A stretch of DNA of 64,000 nt from Penaeicola halotolerans (lineage in GTDB: Bacteria; Bacteroidota; Bacteroidia; Cytophagales; Cyclobacteriaceae): contig NZ_JAEAGO010000003.1 of the NCBI RefSeq assembly GCF_016464625.1, positions 650,749 through 714,748 on the forward strand, in the 5' to 3' direction. Within the stretch, counting starts at the first letter, position 1. The number at the start of each line of letters is the position of its first letter. A program made the translations under genes and the position numbers. Under the pieces are notes generated by a model. The model was given only the letters and a program-made list of their open reading frames with translations. It did not search any database and was not told where the DNA came from. Of the stretch, positions 34,486 to 44,504 are shown piece by piece.

Positions 34486-37400
34486 TTGAAAAAGATATAT
34501 ACATACTGTCGCTTAATTTTCAGTTTGAGTTTACTACTCAGCTTTCAGCAGACATTTGCTCAGGATTACACACGGTTCAACTGGATTTTTGGAGGAGATA
34601 CTACTGTCAGTGATAAAAAACCATGGCTCCAATTTGACAAAGGGGATACCGTACCAGAAAGGGTGATTTCGAATAGGAATCAGTCACAGCCTTACGCTCC
34701 ATTTAATTCAGCAGTAGCAACAGATCCGATCACAGGTGATCTTCTTTTTTATACAGATGGCGTACTTCTCTACAATAGATATGGAGAAGCATTTGCTAAC
34801 CTTCCGCTAGGTGGTCAATCTAATAGAAAACAAAGCATAGCGCTCGCTCAAGTACCTGGATCTACAAGTCAATACTATATCATTTTTCGTGAGTCAAGTG
34901 GACAGGTAAGCTACAGAAGAGTGGATATATCTTTACCTGGTCAGTCTTTAGGTGGTATCAATGCTGGGGAACTGATTGACGCCACACCACAGCCCATAGC
35001 AGGTGTCACAGGAAGTCGTACTGATCCTTTGATCACTACTCGAGGACAAATATCTGATGAGGTTTTTCTGGTTTATTTTCAAGGTGGTGAAGTAAGGTCT
35101 AGACTCATCACGCCTACTCTAGCGACTTCTACGGAAGCATCTAGTATTTCGATCAATTTCACCCCACATTATTTCGCTCATAACACAGTGACCAATCAGC
35201 TTGCCGTAGTTCCTTTTGAGAGTGCAAGAAATATTTTAATCCTCAATATAGACCCTACCACAGGCGCTCTAACTGAGGAAAAAAGATTGCTCAACTCAGG
35301 TGCTGCCAGTGGAAATATCTATAGTGCTGCTTGGAGCAATAACTGGCTTTATTACACTAGAGGTCAAGAAGTATTCAGATACGAAACAGACTCCACTGAG
35401 CTACCAGAACTAGCGCAAAGCGTAGGCTTCAATGTATTTGACATCAAGCAAGGTCCTGACAATCAAATATACCATATCTACGAAGAAGGTACTGAGTTTA
35501 AATTGGGTCGATTTACCCAGCCTGATAGTTTAGCTGGCAATCTCGGTTATGAAATCGCTCTACTCAATGGAACAGATTTCCAAGGCAGACTATTGCCCGT
35601 TTTTGTCAATGCAGAAAAGGTCATCCCAACAGTAACCGTCCCTGATGTAGATGGCTGTACGAATTCACCTGTGTTCTTTAATGCTGAAATAGATCCAGAA
35701 AATTTGGTACCTGAGAGATTTGTTTGGGAAATCGGAGAGACTGTTTCTGATGCGCGAAATCCATACTTGACTTTTGAAGAAAATCCTGGAGTGGGAAGAC
35801 TTACTGTTTTCTTTGCAGGACATCCAGACTCTGTAGTTGTAGACTTCAATGTCAATCTCACCCAAAATGATGCTACAGTAAGTATCACCACAGACCCTGA
35901 GCAAGATGAAGACACTTACTGTCCAGAAGATCTGCCGATAACACTTACCGCTGAGGTCCAAGATGAATCTGGAGGCGGAGGTGCTGGAGGTGGTGGTGCA
36001 CAAGCCACTAGCTATTTTTGGTCCACAGGAGAGTCTGGAGAATCTATCACTGTAGATGGCCCTGGCACTTACTGGGTCGTAGCTGAGGTCAATGGCTGCA
36101 CGGTATACGCCAGCAAAGAAATCCGCATCTACGGCTGGCAAAACTCAACTGCCAATATTTGGTACTTTGGCAATAATGCTGGAATAGACTTCAATCCAGA
36201 AGACCCAGAAAATGATCCAGTAGCACCTAAGCCTATACAAAATGATCATGCGATGCGAGATGCCAATGAAGCTCCTGAAGGGGTGACTACGATCTCTGAT
36301 ATCAATGGTGAAGTCATTTTCTACAGTGATGGTAATACCATCTACAACAAAGACAACGTAGTGATGGCCAATGGAGATAATATTGGTGGTGACATAGGTT
36401 CTACTCAATCTGTATTGGCCATTCCTATCCCAGATGATGAGACGATCTACTATGTCTTCACTACACAGGCAGTAGAAAACAATCAGCATATCCTCAAATA
36501 CAGTATACTAGACATCAAGCTAGACTCTGCGAAAGGAGAAGTCATCTCAAAAGACAACTATCTCCATGCTAGATCTACAGAGAGGCTGGCTGCACTTGGC
36601 CAGGAGTCTCCGACATGGCTTATGACGCATGACTATGGAAATAATACCTTCAGAGCATTCCCCATTAGACAAGACGGTCTAGGCTCGCCTGTCCTCTCCT
36701 CTGCTGGATCTCCACATGAATTCTCCAATGGAAATATGGCCATTGGGCAAATGAAATTCTCAGAAGATGGTACCAAGCTAGGGGTAGTATTCAATGATGG
36801 CCAAAATAATAGGCTAGAAATCTTCAACTTTGATGATAGTTTAGGTACGCTGGAAGAGTATGTACTTTTAGATTTAAGTAATGAAGGTCAAGCTTACGGC
36901 TTAGAATTTTCTCGAGGAGGCACGAAGGCTTTTGTGTCGTTTTTGGGATCTAACTCTAGAGTGGAAGAATTCAGGATAGATACTACCAATGTAGATGTAA
37001 TAAATGATTCAAGAGTAACTATCTCTACAGAATCTGGTGGTCCTTATGGCGCTATGCAGCGTGGTCCTGATGGACAAATCTATGTAGCTAGAGAAAATGC
37101 AAATAATGTAGCTGCAATCAATGATGACGATATCACAGAGGCTGACCCAGAAAATGATGTAGAATTTGCCTTCAACCAATCTTCATTTAATGAGAATGGA
37201 GTCCCTGATGGTATCAGAGGAACCTCTCTGATCGGACTCCCAAACTTCGTCAGAATGAACATGACTTCTGAAATGGAGCCTGCCATCTCTATCTCAGAAC
37301 CAGGATGTATAGGATCGGAAGTCGCCTTTGGCGCAGCTGGATCTTCTGACATAGATGAGTTTTTCTGGACTATCAGAAATGAGTTGGGCGCGGTAGTCTC

Positions 37401-39792
37401 TAGTTTTAGCAATCAAGACACAACCATCATCTTCGATGAGCCAGGCCTATTTGATGTAGCATTGGATGTATTCAATCGCTGTGGATTTGATACCACTTTA
37501 GTGCAGCAGTTTAGAATCTTCCCTACCCCTCCTGAGCCTACGATGCCAGACGCTATTTCACTTTGTGGAACTGGAGGAACGGTCATTGATGCTTATGCCA
37601 ACTTTGGAGGTGCTGCTAGTGAGTTGGCAGGACTATCTTATCTCTGGAATACCGGTGACACCACGCGCACTATCACAGTCAATAGTGAGGGGATCTTCTC
37701 TGTAACTGTAACCAATGAAGGTGGCTGTAGCAATGAGGGACAAGTATTCGTAGGTCCACCATTTGATGTAGACCTAGGAGCCGATAGAGTGCTTTGTGAT
37801 GATGAACAGATCACACTTGATGCTAATGTCACCGCTCCAAGCTATCAATGGAGCTATAGTCTGGATGGCACAAACTTCACCAATCTAGGTACAGCAAGAA
37901 CTCAAAACATCAGTGCAGCACTACTTGCTGGAAGTGGAGACTATACTATCCGAGTAGCTGTAGAAGATCCGATCCAGCCAGGATGTGAAGTAGTCGATGA
38001 AGTCAGAGTTTTAATCAATGAAACACCAGAAATTACCGTCAGCAGTTCTCTAGCTAACTGTGGTGCAGATGATGCTTCTCTTACAGTAGTGCTTCAGTCA
38101 GCCAATCCTGTGGATTTCATAGTGACCGATAGTCAAGGTATACAAGTAGGTCAAGGCTCACTAGCTACTCCAAGTAATGCCGGCCAAACAATTAATAATC
38201 TTGGTGCAGGAGCGTATACAGTAGTGGCCACTGATCAAGCTTCAGGCTGTGAGATAACTTCTACTCATGTGATTGAGCAAGTAGTAGGAACTTTTGAGAT
38301 TTCAAGTGTTACTCCAAGTCCTGCTGATTGTGATGATCAAAATGGTAGCATCAGTGTACTACTAGACTCGCCTATCACTGGAACCTACAGACTTACGGGA
38401 AATGGAGTTAATATTTCAGACAATGTAGTTGCTCAAAACTTTACAATTCCTAATCTGGCATCAGGGACCTACAATCTAGAAGTCACTTCAAACGGTGGTT
38501 GTGTAGATACAGAAATCAATATCTTAGTAGAAAGGGCTCAAGAAGCCGAGTTTGAGCTATTACCAACGGCTAATGAATGTAGTGCAAGCTATAATGTACA
38601 GAATGCTATAACAGAGATCTCTCCAGGCCTGAGTTTTACTCTATTTGATGCAACTGATCCAAGCGATACTGGAACATCAAACTTAGAAGTAACTAGCTCT
38701 GGCAGATACCGTGTAGTGGGTGAAGGCACTGGCTTGTGTCCTCTAGAAAGAGAAATCCTAGTCACGCTCACCGCACGCCCTGTAGCAGTCATCACTGAGC
38801 AGCCGAGCGAGGCATGTGATACTTCCAAAGTTCTCATTGCTACTAATGCCAATGCAGAAGCTGGTCAGACATATATCTTTGATTGGTTTAGCGGTACAGA
38901 TACTAATGGAACGCTACTAGGTAGAGGGCCTCAGATCACCGCTAGAGAAAGTGGTGCCTATACAGTCAGGATCAGGAATAATGCGAACCCTAGCTGTGTT
39001 GATATAGAGACTATTAATATTACGGTAAACACTCCTCCGAACTTCAGGCTTGAGCGTAATCCTGCTTGTGAAGGCGAAGAAGTCATCGTAGAAGTAGTAG
39101 GTGATGACCTAGCAGGCATTACATTTACATGGGCGTTTATCCCTAGAGCAGGAGGTGCTGAGCAAAATCTCTCAAACACTGGTACAAGCATAACTGCAAA
39201 CGAAGATGGTATCTATATCGCTAGAGGTAATAGAAATGGTTGTGAAATTGAAAGGACGATAGAAGTCCGCAGAAGTCCTGTAGGTGAAATTGTTTTGCCA
39301 GAGCGATTCCAGTATTGCCCAGATGATCCTGTCGCACCGCAACTAGATGCTGGAGCTGGATTTGCGACTTATGAGTGGTATGTAGGAAATACATTAGTAA
39401 GTACGCTTCGCACGGTCAATGTAGACAGAGTAGGCACTTATCGAGTAGTGGCCACTACCTCTGCTGGCTGTCAGACAGAGGCCTCAACGGATGTATTTGA
39501 AAGTTGCGGTCCGAGAGTACGCGCTCCAAATGCTATAGAACCAAATTCGAACGATCCGGGTAAAAGATTGTTTTACGTATATACCAATGACTTCGTAGAT
39601 GAGTTTGAAGTACTCATCTATAACAGATGGGGAGAACTTATCTTCTATTCTACAGATAAGGAGTTTCAGTGGGATGCTACTTACAAAGGTAAAGAAGTGC
39701 CTCTAGGTACATATCCTGTAGTATTTATCCTTAGAAACAATGCCAGCGGTGACGAAGTTACTTTAAGAACAAGTGTTACAGTAATCAAATAA
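34486..39792 (+). CDS. giant T9SS cargo with gliding motility-associated (type B) C-terminal domain
   Basis: A 1768-aa secreted protein with a signal peptide ending in FAQ. Two similar halves follow. Each begins with a 'WxFG' strand (NWIFGGDTT near 32; NIWYFGNNAGIDF near 557), continues as about 350 residues of propeller-like repeats (VATDPITGDLLFYTDG; TTISDINGEVIFYSDG) and ends in a PKD-like domain (VPDVDGCTNSPVFFNAE). Cys-containing Ig-like domains fill residues 1050-1670. The last 90 residues are a type-B sorting domain (PNAIEPN, FEVLIYNRWGELIFYS, ending SVTVIK). Probably a surface adhesin or gliding-related protein. The start is TTG preceded by AGGAAGC. Confidence 0.88.
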   Translation: MKKIYTYCRLIFSLSLLLSFQQTFAQDYTRFNWIFGGDTTVSDKKPWLQFDKGDTVPERVISNRNQSQPYAPFNSAVATDPITGDLLFYTDGVLLYNRYGEAFANLPLGGQSNRKQSIALAQVPGSTSQYYIIFRESSGQVSYRRVDISLPGQSLGGINAGELIDATPQPIAGVTGSRTDPLITTRGQISDEVFLVYFQGGEVRSRLITPTLATSTEASSISINFTPHYFAHNTVTNQLAVVPFESARNILILNIDPTTGALTEEKRLLNSGAASGNIYSAAWSNNWLYYTRGQEVFRYETDSTELPELAQSVGFNVFDIKQGPDNQIYHIYEEGTEFKLGRFTQPDSLAGNLGYEIALLNGTDFQGRLLPVFVNAEKVIPTVTVPDVDGCTNSPVFFNAEIDPENLVPERFVWEIGETVSDARNPYLTFEENPGVGRLTVFFAGHPDSVVVDFNVNLTQNDATVSITTDPEQDEDTYCPEDLPITLTAEVQDESGGGGAGGGGAQATSYFWSTGESGESITVDGPGTYWVVAEVNGCTVYASKEIRIYGWQNSTANIWYFGNNAGIDFNPEDPENDPVAPKPIQNDHAMRDANEAPEGVTTISDINGEVIFYSDGNTIYNKDNVVMANGDNIGGDIGSTQSVLAIPIPDDETIYYVFTTQAVENNQHILKYSILDIKLDSAKGEVISKDNYLHARSTERLAALGQESPTWLMTHDYGNNTFRAFPIRQDGLGSPVLSSAGSPHEFSNGNMAIGQMKFSEDGTKLGVVFNDGQNNRLEIFNFDDSLGTLEEYVLLDLSNEGQAYGLEFSRGGTKAFVSFLGSNSRVEEFRIDTTNVDVINDSRVTISTESGGPYGAMQRGPDGQIYVARENANNVAAINDDDITEADPENDVEFAFNQSSFNENGVPDGIRGTSLIGLPNFVRMNMTSEMEPAISISEPGCIGSEVAFGAAGSSDIDEFFWTIRNELGAVVSSFSNQDTTIIFDEPGLFDVALDVFNRCGFDTTLVQQFRIFPTPPEPTMPDAISLCGTGGTVIDAYANFGGAASELAGLSYLWNTGDTTRTITVNSEGIFSVTVTNEGGCSNEGQVFVGPPFDVDLGADRVLCDDEQITLDANVTAPSYQWSYSLDGTNFTNLGTARTQNISAALLAGSGDYTIRVAVEDPIQPGCEVVDEVRVLINETPEITVSSSLANCGADDASLTVVLQSANPVDFIVTDSQGIQVGQGSLATPSNAGQTINNLGAGAYTVVATDQASGCEITSTHVIEQVVGTFEISSVTPSPADCDDQNGSISVLLDSPITGTYRLTGNGVNISDNVVAQNFTIPNLASGTYNLEVTSNGGCVDTEINILVERAQEAEFELLPTANECSASYNVQNAITEISPGLSFTLFDATDPSDTGTSNLEVTSSGRYRVVGEGTGLCPLEREILVTLTARPVAVITEQPSEACDTSKVLIATNANAEAGQTYIFDWFSGTDTNGTLLGRGPQITARESGAYTVRIRNNANPSCVDIETINITVNTPPNFRLERNPACEGEEVIVEVVGDDLAGITFTWAFIPRAGGAEQNLSNTGTSITANEDGIYIARGNRNGCEIERTIEVRRSPVGEIVLPERFQYCPDDPVAPQLDAGAGFATYEWYVGNTLVSTLRTVNVDRVGTYRVVATTSAGCQTEASTDVFESCGPRVRAPNAIEPNSNDPGKRLFYVYTNDFVDEFEVLIYNRWGELIFYSTDKEFQWDATYKGKEVPLGTYPVVFILRNNASGDEVTLRTSVTVIK

Positions 39793-39794
39793 TT

Positions 39795-40550
39795 ATGTTA
39801 ATTCTCATTTCTCCAGCCAAAACCTTAGATTTTTCTACCTCAGACCTTCGTGACTACTCAGAGCCAGAGATGCTCAAGTATTCTAAAGAATTGATAAATG
39901 AGCTGAAAAACAAATCTAAAGAAGAGCTGCAGCAACTAATGAGCATCAGTGAATCTCTAGCAGAACTCAATGTAGAGCGATATCAAAATTTTAGTACGCC
40001 CTTTTCTCCAAGCAATGCCAAGCAGGCTCTCCTAGCTTTTAAGGGGGATGTCTATCAACATATTGACGTTGAAAATTTCGATAAGGAAGACTTTGAGTTT
40101 GCCCAAAAGCATTTGAGAATCTTATCTGGACTCTATGGATTATTGAAGCCTTTGGACTTGATACAGCCCTACAGACTGGAGATGGGTACCAGACTGCAAA
40201 ATAAAAAAGGTAAAGATCTCTATCAATACTGGGGAAGTCGCATTAGTGAGAAAATCAATGAGGCAAATACAGGAGAGGTTATCGTCAATCTAGCTTCTCA
40301 AGAATACTTCAAAGCCGTAGATCAGTCTGCCATCAAGGGTAGAGTAGTTACTATCAATTTCAAGGAATACAAAGATGGAGACTACAAAATCATAGGACTC
40401 ATGGCCAAAAGAGCAAGAGGTATGATGACTGACTTTATCATCAGAAATCGCATCACAGATATCGAACAACTGAAGACTTTTCATGAAGCTGGCTATGAGT
40501 ATAGTGAGCCAAAATCAAGTGAAAACGAATGGATTTTTATTAGAAATTAA
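39795..40550 (+). CDS. yaaA: YaaA family peroxide-stress protein (DUF328)
   Basis: A 251-aa protein beginning MLILISPAKTLDF, the family hallmark, with FKGDVYQHIDVENF, LRILSGLYGLLKPLDLIQPYRLEMGT and RARGMMTDFIIRN. YaaA lowers intracellular free iron and protects DNA from oxidation during peroxide stress in E. coli, and binds DNA. The start lies 2 bp after the giant cargo gene, so it may be read through from it, yet the functions look unrelated. A hairpin terminator follows. Confidence 0.92.
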   Translation: MLILISPAKTLDFSTSDLRDYSEPEMLKYSKELINELKNKSKEELQQLMSISESLAELNVERYQNFSTPFSPSNAKQALLAFKGDVYQHIDVENFDKEDFEFAQKHLRILSGLYGLLKPLDLIQPYRLEMGTRLQNKKGKDLYQYWGSRISEKINEANTGEVIVNLASQEYFKAVDQSAIKGRVVTINFKEYKDGDYKIIGLMAKRARGMMTDFIIRNRITDIEQLKTFHEAGYEYSEPKSSENEWIFIRN

Positions 40551-40558
40551 ATAAACTG

Positions 40559-40580
40559 AAGAGCGTCAAAGGCGCTCTTT
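40559..40580 (+). terminator. rho-independent terminator after yaaA
   Basis: The stem AAGAGCG / CGCTCTT with a 7-nt loop sits 8 bp past the yaaA stop, followed by a short T-tract. It is also 12 bp before rlpA, so termination may be partial. Confidence 0.6.
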
Positions 40581-40591
40581 CACTTTTAGAT

Positions 40592-40954
40592 ATGAAATTA
40601 AAACTACCTATACTTTATCTTACTCTTGGGACATTACTGCTTAGTACAAGTTGTGCACGAAAAGTCACTGAACAAGGCCAAGCTTCCTTCTATGCAGATA
40701 AGTACCAAGGAAGAAAAACTGCTAGCGGAGAAAAATTTAGACAGGGGAAAATGACTGCTGCTCATCGTACGCTGCCATTTGGCACGAAAGTAAAAGTAAC
40801 GAACCTCTCAAATGGCAAAAGTATCAAAGTAAGGATCAATGATAGAGGACCATTTGTAGCTGGGCGGATCATAGATCTCAGTAGAAAAGGCGCAAGAAAA
40901 TTGGACATCATACAACAAGGAGTCGCTCCTGTAAAAATTACTTACAAGAAATAA
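40592..40954 (+). CDS. RlpA-like lipoprotein (septal ring lytic transglycosylase family)
   Basis: A 120-aa protein with a lipoprotein signal (lipobox STSC, Cys21) and one double-psi beta-barrel: GQASFYADKYQGRKTASGEKF, MTAAHRTLPFGTKVKVTN, and the acidic motif RINDRGPFVAGRIIDLS. RlpA of Pseudomonas cleaves glycan strands lacking stem peptides at the septum. This short form lacks the SPOR domain that targets longer RlpA to the septum, so localisation is uncertain. Its TAA abuts the stop of the convergent histidine kinase gene without any spacer. Confidence 0.88.
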   Translation: MKLKLPILYLTLGTLLLSTSCARKVTEQGQASFYADKYQGRKTASGEKFRQGKMTAAHRTLPFGTKVKVTNLSNGKSIKVRINDRGPFVAGRIIDLSRKGARKLDIIQQGVAPVKITYKK

Positions 40955-43138
40955 TCAAACTTTTAGCAGCTCCACAATTTTGGTGTACAGCTCTACAGGA
41001 TTAAATGGCTTATTGACCACTGCATTGACGCCAGCATCAAGTATGTCCTGTACCTCTCCTTCCAATACTGCAGCTGATATGGAGATGATAGGAATATCTC
41101 GCTTCGGGCTGTCAAACTCAGAACGAATCTTACGAGTAGCTTCCTCTCCACTCATTTCAGGCATATACACATCCATGAGTATCAAGTCATAGTCTTTCTC
41201 TTTTAACATCTGCACAGCTTCTAAGCCATTTTCTGCTACATCTACCGTTATATTCCATTTATTGAGTAGGTGTCTGGCAGCTATTTGATTGATCTCATTA
41301 TCCTCTGCTAGAAGTATCTGAAGCTTTCTTTCAAATGGCCATATTTCTGTGACTGTCTTGATCACTTTACTCTCCTTTACAACTTCATAAGTATTGGTGA
41401 AAATAAAAGTAGTTCCTACACCTACTTCACTTTCTACTTCTAGAGTTCCTCCTTTCAACTCTACCAGTTTTTTAGTGATCGAAAGACCTAGACCTGTACC
41501 TCCATATTTTTTTACCGTGTAACTTTCAGCCTGCATATACTCATCAAACAATCTCGACAACTGCTCTGGACTCATGCCTATTCCAGTATCTTTAATAAGA
41601 AACTTAAGTTTAACGCCTTTAGCAGTACGCTCGATCAACTTAACCCTGACACTGACTTCTCCACTGTCAGTAAACTTCACTGCATTGCTGAGGAGATTCA
41701 TGAGAATCTGACTTAGTCGCAGACTATCCGCCCAGACAAAATCAGGCACGCCAGCTTGTAGCGAATAGGATAAGGAGATGTTTTTTTCATCAGCCTTAAA
41801 CTTGAGTAAGTCACAGGCATTTTTGATAAGTAGTGGTAAATTGACCTCTCCACGTACTATGGCAAACTTTCCTGCTTCTATTTTTGATAGATCTAATACA
41901 TCATTGATCACTCCTAGCAGTGCCTCTGAGGAAATGCTGATCATGTGCAGTATCTTATGCTGATCATCAGTGAGTCCACTATCTTCGAGCATTCTAGTCA
42001 TCCCTATGATCCCATTGATAGGTGTGCGGATTTCATGACTCATATTGGCTAGGAAGCTTTCTTTTATTCTTTTCGTCCGCTCAGCTACATCCCTCTCATG
42101 AATCAGCCCCTCTGTAAATTGCTGCTGAGAGGTGATATCATTCATATTCATTAGAAGAAGTTGTCCCGATCGTTTTACACGACATTCGAGCCATTGTATC
42201 TCTCCGCTTCTATTTTGAAATCTATCACTAAATACCGTACTCTCTTTTCCTTCGGCTATCAATTTATTAAGCATAGACTCAGTAGTAGAGTTTAGCTTAT
42301 CCTCTGTCAAGTCAGTGATCGGTATATGCAAACTAATTTCTGGGTCATAGCCCAACACACTGTAAATCGCAGGATTGATTGATATGATTTCTTTTGAAGC
42401 TGCATCCAATTGGCATATAATATCCGCTGAATTATTGACCTCCCATGCAAAGTTTTCAAGCTGACGATTAGTTTTTCTGACTTTCTCTTCAGCTTCTTCT
42501 TGTTTTTTAAAGGTATATCTGATAAAGAAAAATAAGGCAATAATAATTACTAAAACTGCTAATCCTCCAAGCCAAATACTCCAGATAGTCTGTGTAGAAC
42601 TGTCTCTAGATTTTGACTCGCGCTCGCTCATCAGCTCATATTCATACACTGCTAGGTCAGCGACCATCACCCTGATGTCAGCTGTCAATTGCTTGCCCTT
42701 ATCAGTAAGAATCTGCTCTAGCGCCTTGTCAAAACCTTCCGTTCTTCTAAGTGCTATCGTATGCTCCATGATATCGAACTTGTCAGCGATCAGATTAGCA
42801 AGTTTGACTATTTGACTTTGTTGAAAAGTATCCTCCTTCACTAAAACATTAAGCTCTTGTATTTCTTGCGCAATTCGGTCTTCAGCTCCTAAGTATGGTG
42901 CCAAGTACCGCTCCTCTCCTGTGAGCAGATAGCCCCTTTGACCTGTCTCAGCATTGAGTAGTAGGATGAGCACTTCTTGGCTTCCGTTGATCACATCTTG
43001 TGCCTTATGGACAAGAGCGACATTTTCTTCAAAATCCTCTATGCTCTTGTAAGAAATATAATTGACGTAGATGACAATCACCAAGGAGAAGGCGAAGCCT
43101 AGTAGTAATTTAGTCTGAAAAGTGAGTGGCTTATTCAA
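40955..43138 (-). CDS. hybrid sensor histidine kinase with CHASE3, PAS and receiver domains
   Basis: A 727-aa membrane kinase. A transmembrane helix (about 11-29) is followed by a periplasmic CHASE3 sensor (about 40-180, ETGQRGYLLTGEERYLAPY) and a second helix (about 188-207). A PAS domain (about 230-345) precedes HisKA with phospho-acceptor His368 (MSHEIRTP). HATPase_c has GIGMSPEQL and GTGLGLSI, and a C-terminal receiver has Asp656 (LILMDVYMP). It probably senses an envelope or osmotic signal through CHASE3. No separate regulator gene is adjacent, so the output protein is unknown. The start is TTG at 43138, the only one that keeps the first helix. Confidence 0.92.
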   Translation of the reverse strand: MNKPLTFQTKLLLGFAFSLVIVIYVNYISYKSIEDFEENVALVHKAQDVINGSQEVLILLLNAETGQRGYLLTGEERYLAPYLGAEDRIAQEIQELNVLVKEDTFQQSQIVKLANLIADKFDIMEHTIALRRTEGFDKALEQILTDKGKQLTADIRVMVADLAVYEYELMSERESKSRDSSTQTIWSIWLGGLAVLVIIIALFFFIRYTFKKQEEAEEKVRKTNRQLENFAWEVNNSADIICQLDAASKEIISINPAIYSVLGYDPEISLHIPITDLTEDKLNSTTESMLNKLIAEGKESTVFSDRFQNRSGEIQWLECRVKRSGQLLLMNMNDITSQQQFTEGLIHERDVAERTKRIKESFLANMSHEIRTPINGIIGMTRMLEDSGLTDDQHKILHMISISSEALLGVINDVLDLSKIEAGKFAIVRGEVNLPLLIKNACDLLKFKADEKNISLSYSLQAGVPDFVWADSLRLSQILMNLLSNAVKFTDSGEVSVRVKLIERTAKGVKLKFLIKDTGIGMSPEQLSRLFDEYMQAESYTVKKYGGTGLGLSITKKLVELKGGTLEVESEVGVGTTFIFTNTYEVVKESKVIKTVTEIWPFERKLQILLAEDNEINQIAARHLLNKWNITVDVAENGLEAVQMLKEKDYDLILMDVYMPEMSGEEATRKIRSEFDSPKRDIPIISISAAVLEGEVQDILDAGVNAVVNKPFNPVELYTKIVELLKV

Positions 43139-43215
43139 TATTTCTTGTTTTCAAAACTTCGCTCTTTGCAAAATACCAACAAAAATGATTGAGTCCTATT
43201 TTACTTAGATAAAAA

Positions 43216-43241
43216 AACCATCCTCTTAGTAGAAGATGGTT
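43216..43241 (-). terminator. rho-independent terminator after pgk
   Basis: On the minus strand the stem AACCATCTTCT / AGAGGATGGTT (one mismatch) with a 4-nt loop is followed by TTTTTTT. It lies 27 bp past the pgk stop and marks the end of the long phoH-to-pgk gene run. Confidence 0.82.
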
Positions 43242-43267
43242 TGTGGATATCCTTAAGATATATTGAT

Positions 43268-44467
43268 CTAGTTCTGAAGAGCTGCTACTCCAGGTAGCTC
43301 ACGGCCTTCCATGTACTCAAGTAAAGCACCTCCACCAGTGGACACGTAGGACACTCGATCTCCAAAGCCAAACATATTCACTGCCGCAGCAGAGTCTCCT
43401 CCACCGATCAGAGAAAATGCGCCTTTATCTGTAGCTTTTACTACCGCTTCAGCGATGGCTTTGGTGCCTGCTGAGAAGTTTGACATTTCGAAAACACCCA
43501 TTGGACCATTCCACAAAATGGTCTTGCAGTCTGCGATCACTTTAGTAAACACCTCTCTAGACTGTGGTCCGATATCTAGTCCCATCCAGCCATCTTTGAT
43601 ATTCATATTGAGAGAGAGGTCTGTTTGGGCTTCATTATCAAATTTATCCGCAATCACTGAGTCTATCGGCAAGTGCAGTTCCACACCCTTTTCTTTAGCT
43701 TTGGAAATCAAAGACTTCGCTAAATCTAGCTTATCTTCCTCCACCAGAGAGTTCCCAATCTTGCCACCCATCGCTTTGAAGAAAGTATAAGACATTCCTC
43801 CTCCGATGATAAGATGATCAACTTTATCCAGTAAGCGCTCAATGATCAAAATCTTATCAGAAATCTTGGCTCCGCCCATGATCGCTACGTAAGGCTTGTT
43901 TACCTGATCTAGGACTTTTTGAGCATTACTCAACTCAGCTTGCATCACATATCCACAGACTTTTTCTTTAACAAATTCTGCAATTACTGCGGTGCTTGCA
44001 TGCGCTCTATGCGCAGTACCAAAGGCATCATTGACATAGATGTCACCGAGGTGGGCTAGTTTCTCAGCAAACTCCTTATCTCCTTTTTCCTCCTCTTTAT
44101 AAAATCTTAAGTTTTCTAAAAGCAAAATCTCTCCAGCCTTAAGTCCTTCCGCTAAGTTTTTAGCCTCAGTCCCGATACAATCTGGAGCAAACTTCACCTC
44201 TCTATCAAAAATCTTAGAAAGATGTAGTCTCAAATGCTGAAGGGAATATTTTTCCTCAGGACCAGACTTAGGTCTTCCTAAGTGAGACATCAAAATCACG
44301 GAGCCGCCATCATCCAATATCTTTTGAATAGTAGGAACTGCTGCGCTGATACGGGTGTCATCTACTATCTCATATTTATCATTTAAAGGCACATTAAAGT
44401 CAACCCTGATAAGTGCTCTTTTTCCTTTAAAATCTAAATTATCGATTGTCTTGATTCTATTTTTCAT
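43268..44467 (-). CDS. pgk: phosphoglycerate kinase
   Basis: Glycolytic and gluconeogenic enzyme transferring phosphate between 1,3-bisphosphoglycerate and ADP. The 399-aa protein shows [13 protein letters not shown] near the N-terminus, [33 protein letters not shown], and the ATP-binding region [10 protein letters not shown] and GGGDSAAA near the C-terminus. All are full-length and intact. It is last in the co-directional run from phoH, 37 bp after tsaC/sua5, and is followed by a strong terminator. Confidence 0.97.
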   Translation of the reverse strand: MKNRIKTIDNLDFKGKRALIRVDFNVPLNDKYEIVDDTRISAAVPTIQKILDDGGSVILMSHLGRPKSGPEEKYSLQHLRLHLSKIFDREVKFAPDCIGTEAKNLAEGLKAGEILLLENLRFYKEEEKGDKEFAEKLAHLGDIYVNDAFGTAHRAHASTAVIAEFVKEKVCGYVMQAELSNAQKVLDQVNKPYVAIMGGAKISDKILIIERLLDKVDHLIIGGGMSYTFFKAMGGKIGNSLVEEDKLDLAKSLISKAKEKGVELHLPIDSVIADKFDNEAQTDLSLNMNIKDGWMGLDIGPQSREVFTKVIADCKTILWNGPMGVFEMSNFSAGTKAIAEAVVKATDKGAFSLIGGGDSAAAVNMFGFGDRVSYVSTGGGALLEYMEGRELPGVAALQN

Positions 44468-44504
44468 CTTAATTCATTTAGGATTTTAGGTTTTTAAATA
44501 GATT

